Source of the DNA: Gymnogyps californianus
Taxonomy: Eukaryota > Chordata > Aves > Accipitriformes > Cathartidae
Direction of reading: 5' to 3'
Length of the DNA stretch: 64,000 bases
Assembly (NCBI RefSeq): GCF_018139145.2
Contig: NC_059500.1
Location: 40,963,437-41,027,436 of the forward strand
In this document: positions 63,701 through 64,000 of the stretch, in pieces
Position numbering within the stretch: position 1 is the stretch's first letter
Layout of the letters: each line of letters begins with the position of its first letter
The notes under the pieces: model-generated
Databases searched by the model: none
Told to the model about the DNA's origin: nothing
Seen by the model: only the letters and a program-made list of their open reading frames with translations
Made by a program: the position numbers and the translations under genes

Positions 63701-64000
63701 TAGACCAGGAATTACTTAATTAAACCACCATAATTAAGTCATAAATTCAAGGTGAGTGAGAGCAGGTAACACATTTTATCAATTGGATGAAGCATTCTGT
63801 TCAGTCCAAGGCTCTCAGTGAAGTTGAGCTCTCCGCAACAGCAAATCTTTCCAAGGAGGGCTGCTGAAACACAGTGCATCCACTACACAATCTCCTCTCT
63901 CCGATAAAGCTGACTTTGATCTTGCATAATTCTGAAAACATCAGGGTAAGAATTCTGGCTTAAAAGTGCAGAGAAGTATTTTCTCATACAGAGTGAAATA
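57779..64000. other. Upstream flank, right end of the window
   Basis: AT-rich DNA without recognisable genes. Holds an A16 tract (58907-58922) and a small palindromic element at 60429-60531. Otherwise nothing recognised. Confidence 0.65.
60429..60531. repeat. Small palindromic (MITE-like) relic
   Basis: 103 bp with inverted ends: CTAGATTTTGCTCTCACTTA on the left and GTAAAAGAACATGAGAATCTAG-type sequence on the right, near reverse complements, around a core containing AGTTAATGGAGCTG. The order matches an old amniote repeat with 'gaagtcaatggagt' at its centre. Confidence 0.45.

Noticed and set aside
1..64000. CRISPR arrays, bacterial operons, phage or plasmid features
   Set aside because: None seen; the intron-exon structure, CpG island and repeat content are those of a vertebrate chromosome.

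Overview
This window is vertebrate, almost certainly avian, nuclear DNA. It holds the 5' part of NTRK2 (the neurotrophin receptor TrkB), read on the minus strand, plus about 37 kb of upstream flank. The bird assignment rests on three things: the first-exon peptide (start MVSWRRRPGP) matches the chicken TrkB N-terminus as I remember it; two long terminal repeats belong to a family common in bird genomes; and there are traces of CR1 LINEs. No bacterial, phage or CRISPR features are present. Most open frames here are chance readings of AT-rich or CpG-rich noncoding DNA.

Layout, left to right. Positions 1-1513 are intron after coding exon 4. Coding exon 4 (1514-1582), exon 3 (8707-8778) and exon 2 (9017-9091) encode leucine-rich repeats of the TrkB ectodomain. 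Intron 1 (9092-26087, about 17 kb) carries an old, heavily mutated Ty3/Gypsy retrotransposon on the minus strand (about 15.2-17.5 kb), a block of tRNA-like repeat relics (18.66-19.56 kb) and an unexplained exon-like segment on the plus strand (25122-25244). Coding exon 1 (26088-26296, ATG at 26296) lies in a roughly 2-kb CpG island (about 25620-27600). The island also holds a GGGGCA/GGGGCC hexamer array, a single upstream ATG that is immediately followed by a stop, a pair of CRE-like sites 11 bp apart, an A39 tract and a Z-DNA-prone stretch. From 27.6 to 64 kb I find no protein-coding gene: there are two solo LTRs (35304-35898 and 41690-42271), a probable further LTR-like segment (about 56.55-57.78 kb), LINE and MITE-like relics, short tandem duplications and homopolymers.

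The four coding exons join in frame. All their boundaries fall after the second base of a codon, and together they encode residues 1-141 of TrkB: signal peptide, the N-terminal cysteine cluster and the leucine-rich repeats. The rest of the receptor (second cysteine cluster, Ig domains, membrane span, kinase) lies beyond the left edge. Both solo LTRs are oriented like NTRK2 and lie upstream of it. One keeps a perfect CRE next to a TATA-like box, so it is a possible alternative promoter, but nothing in the sequence proves use.
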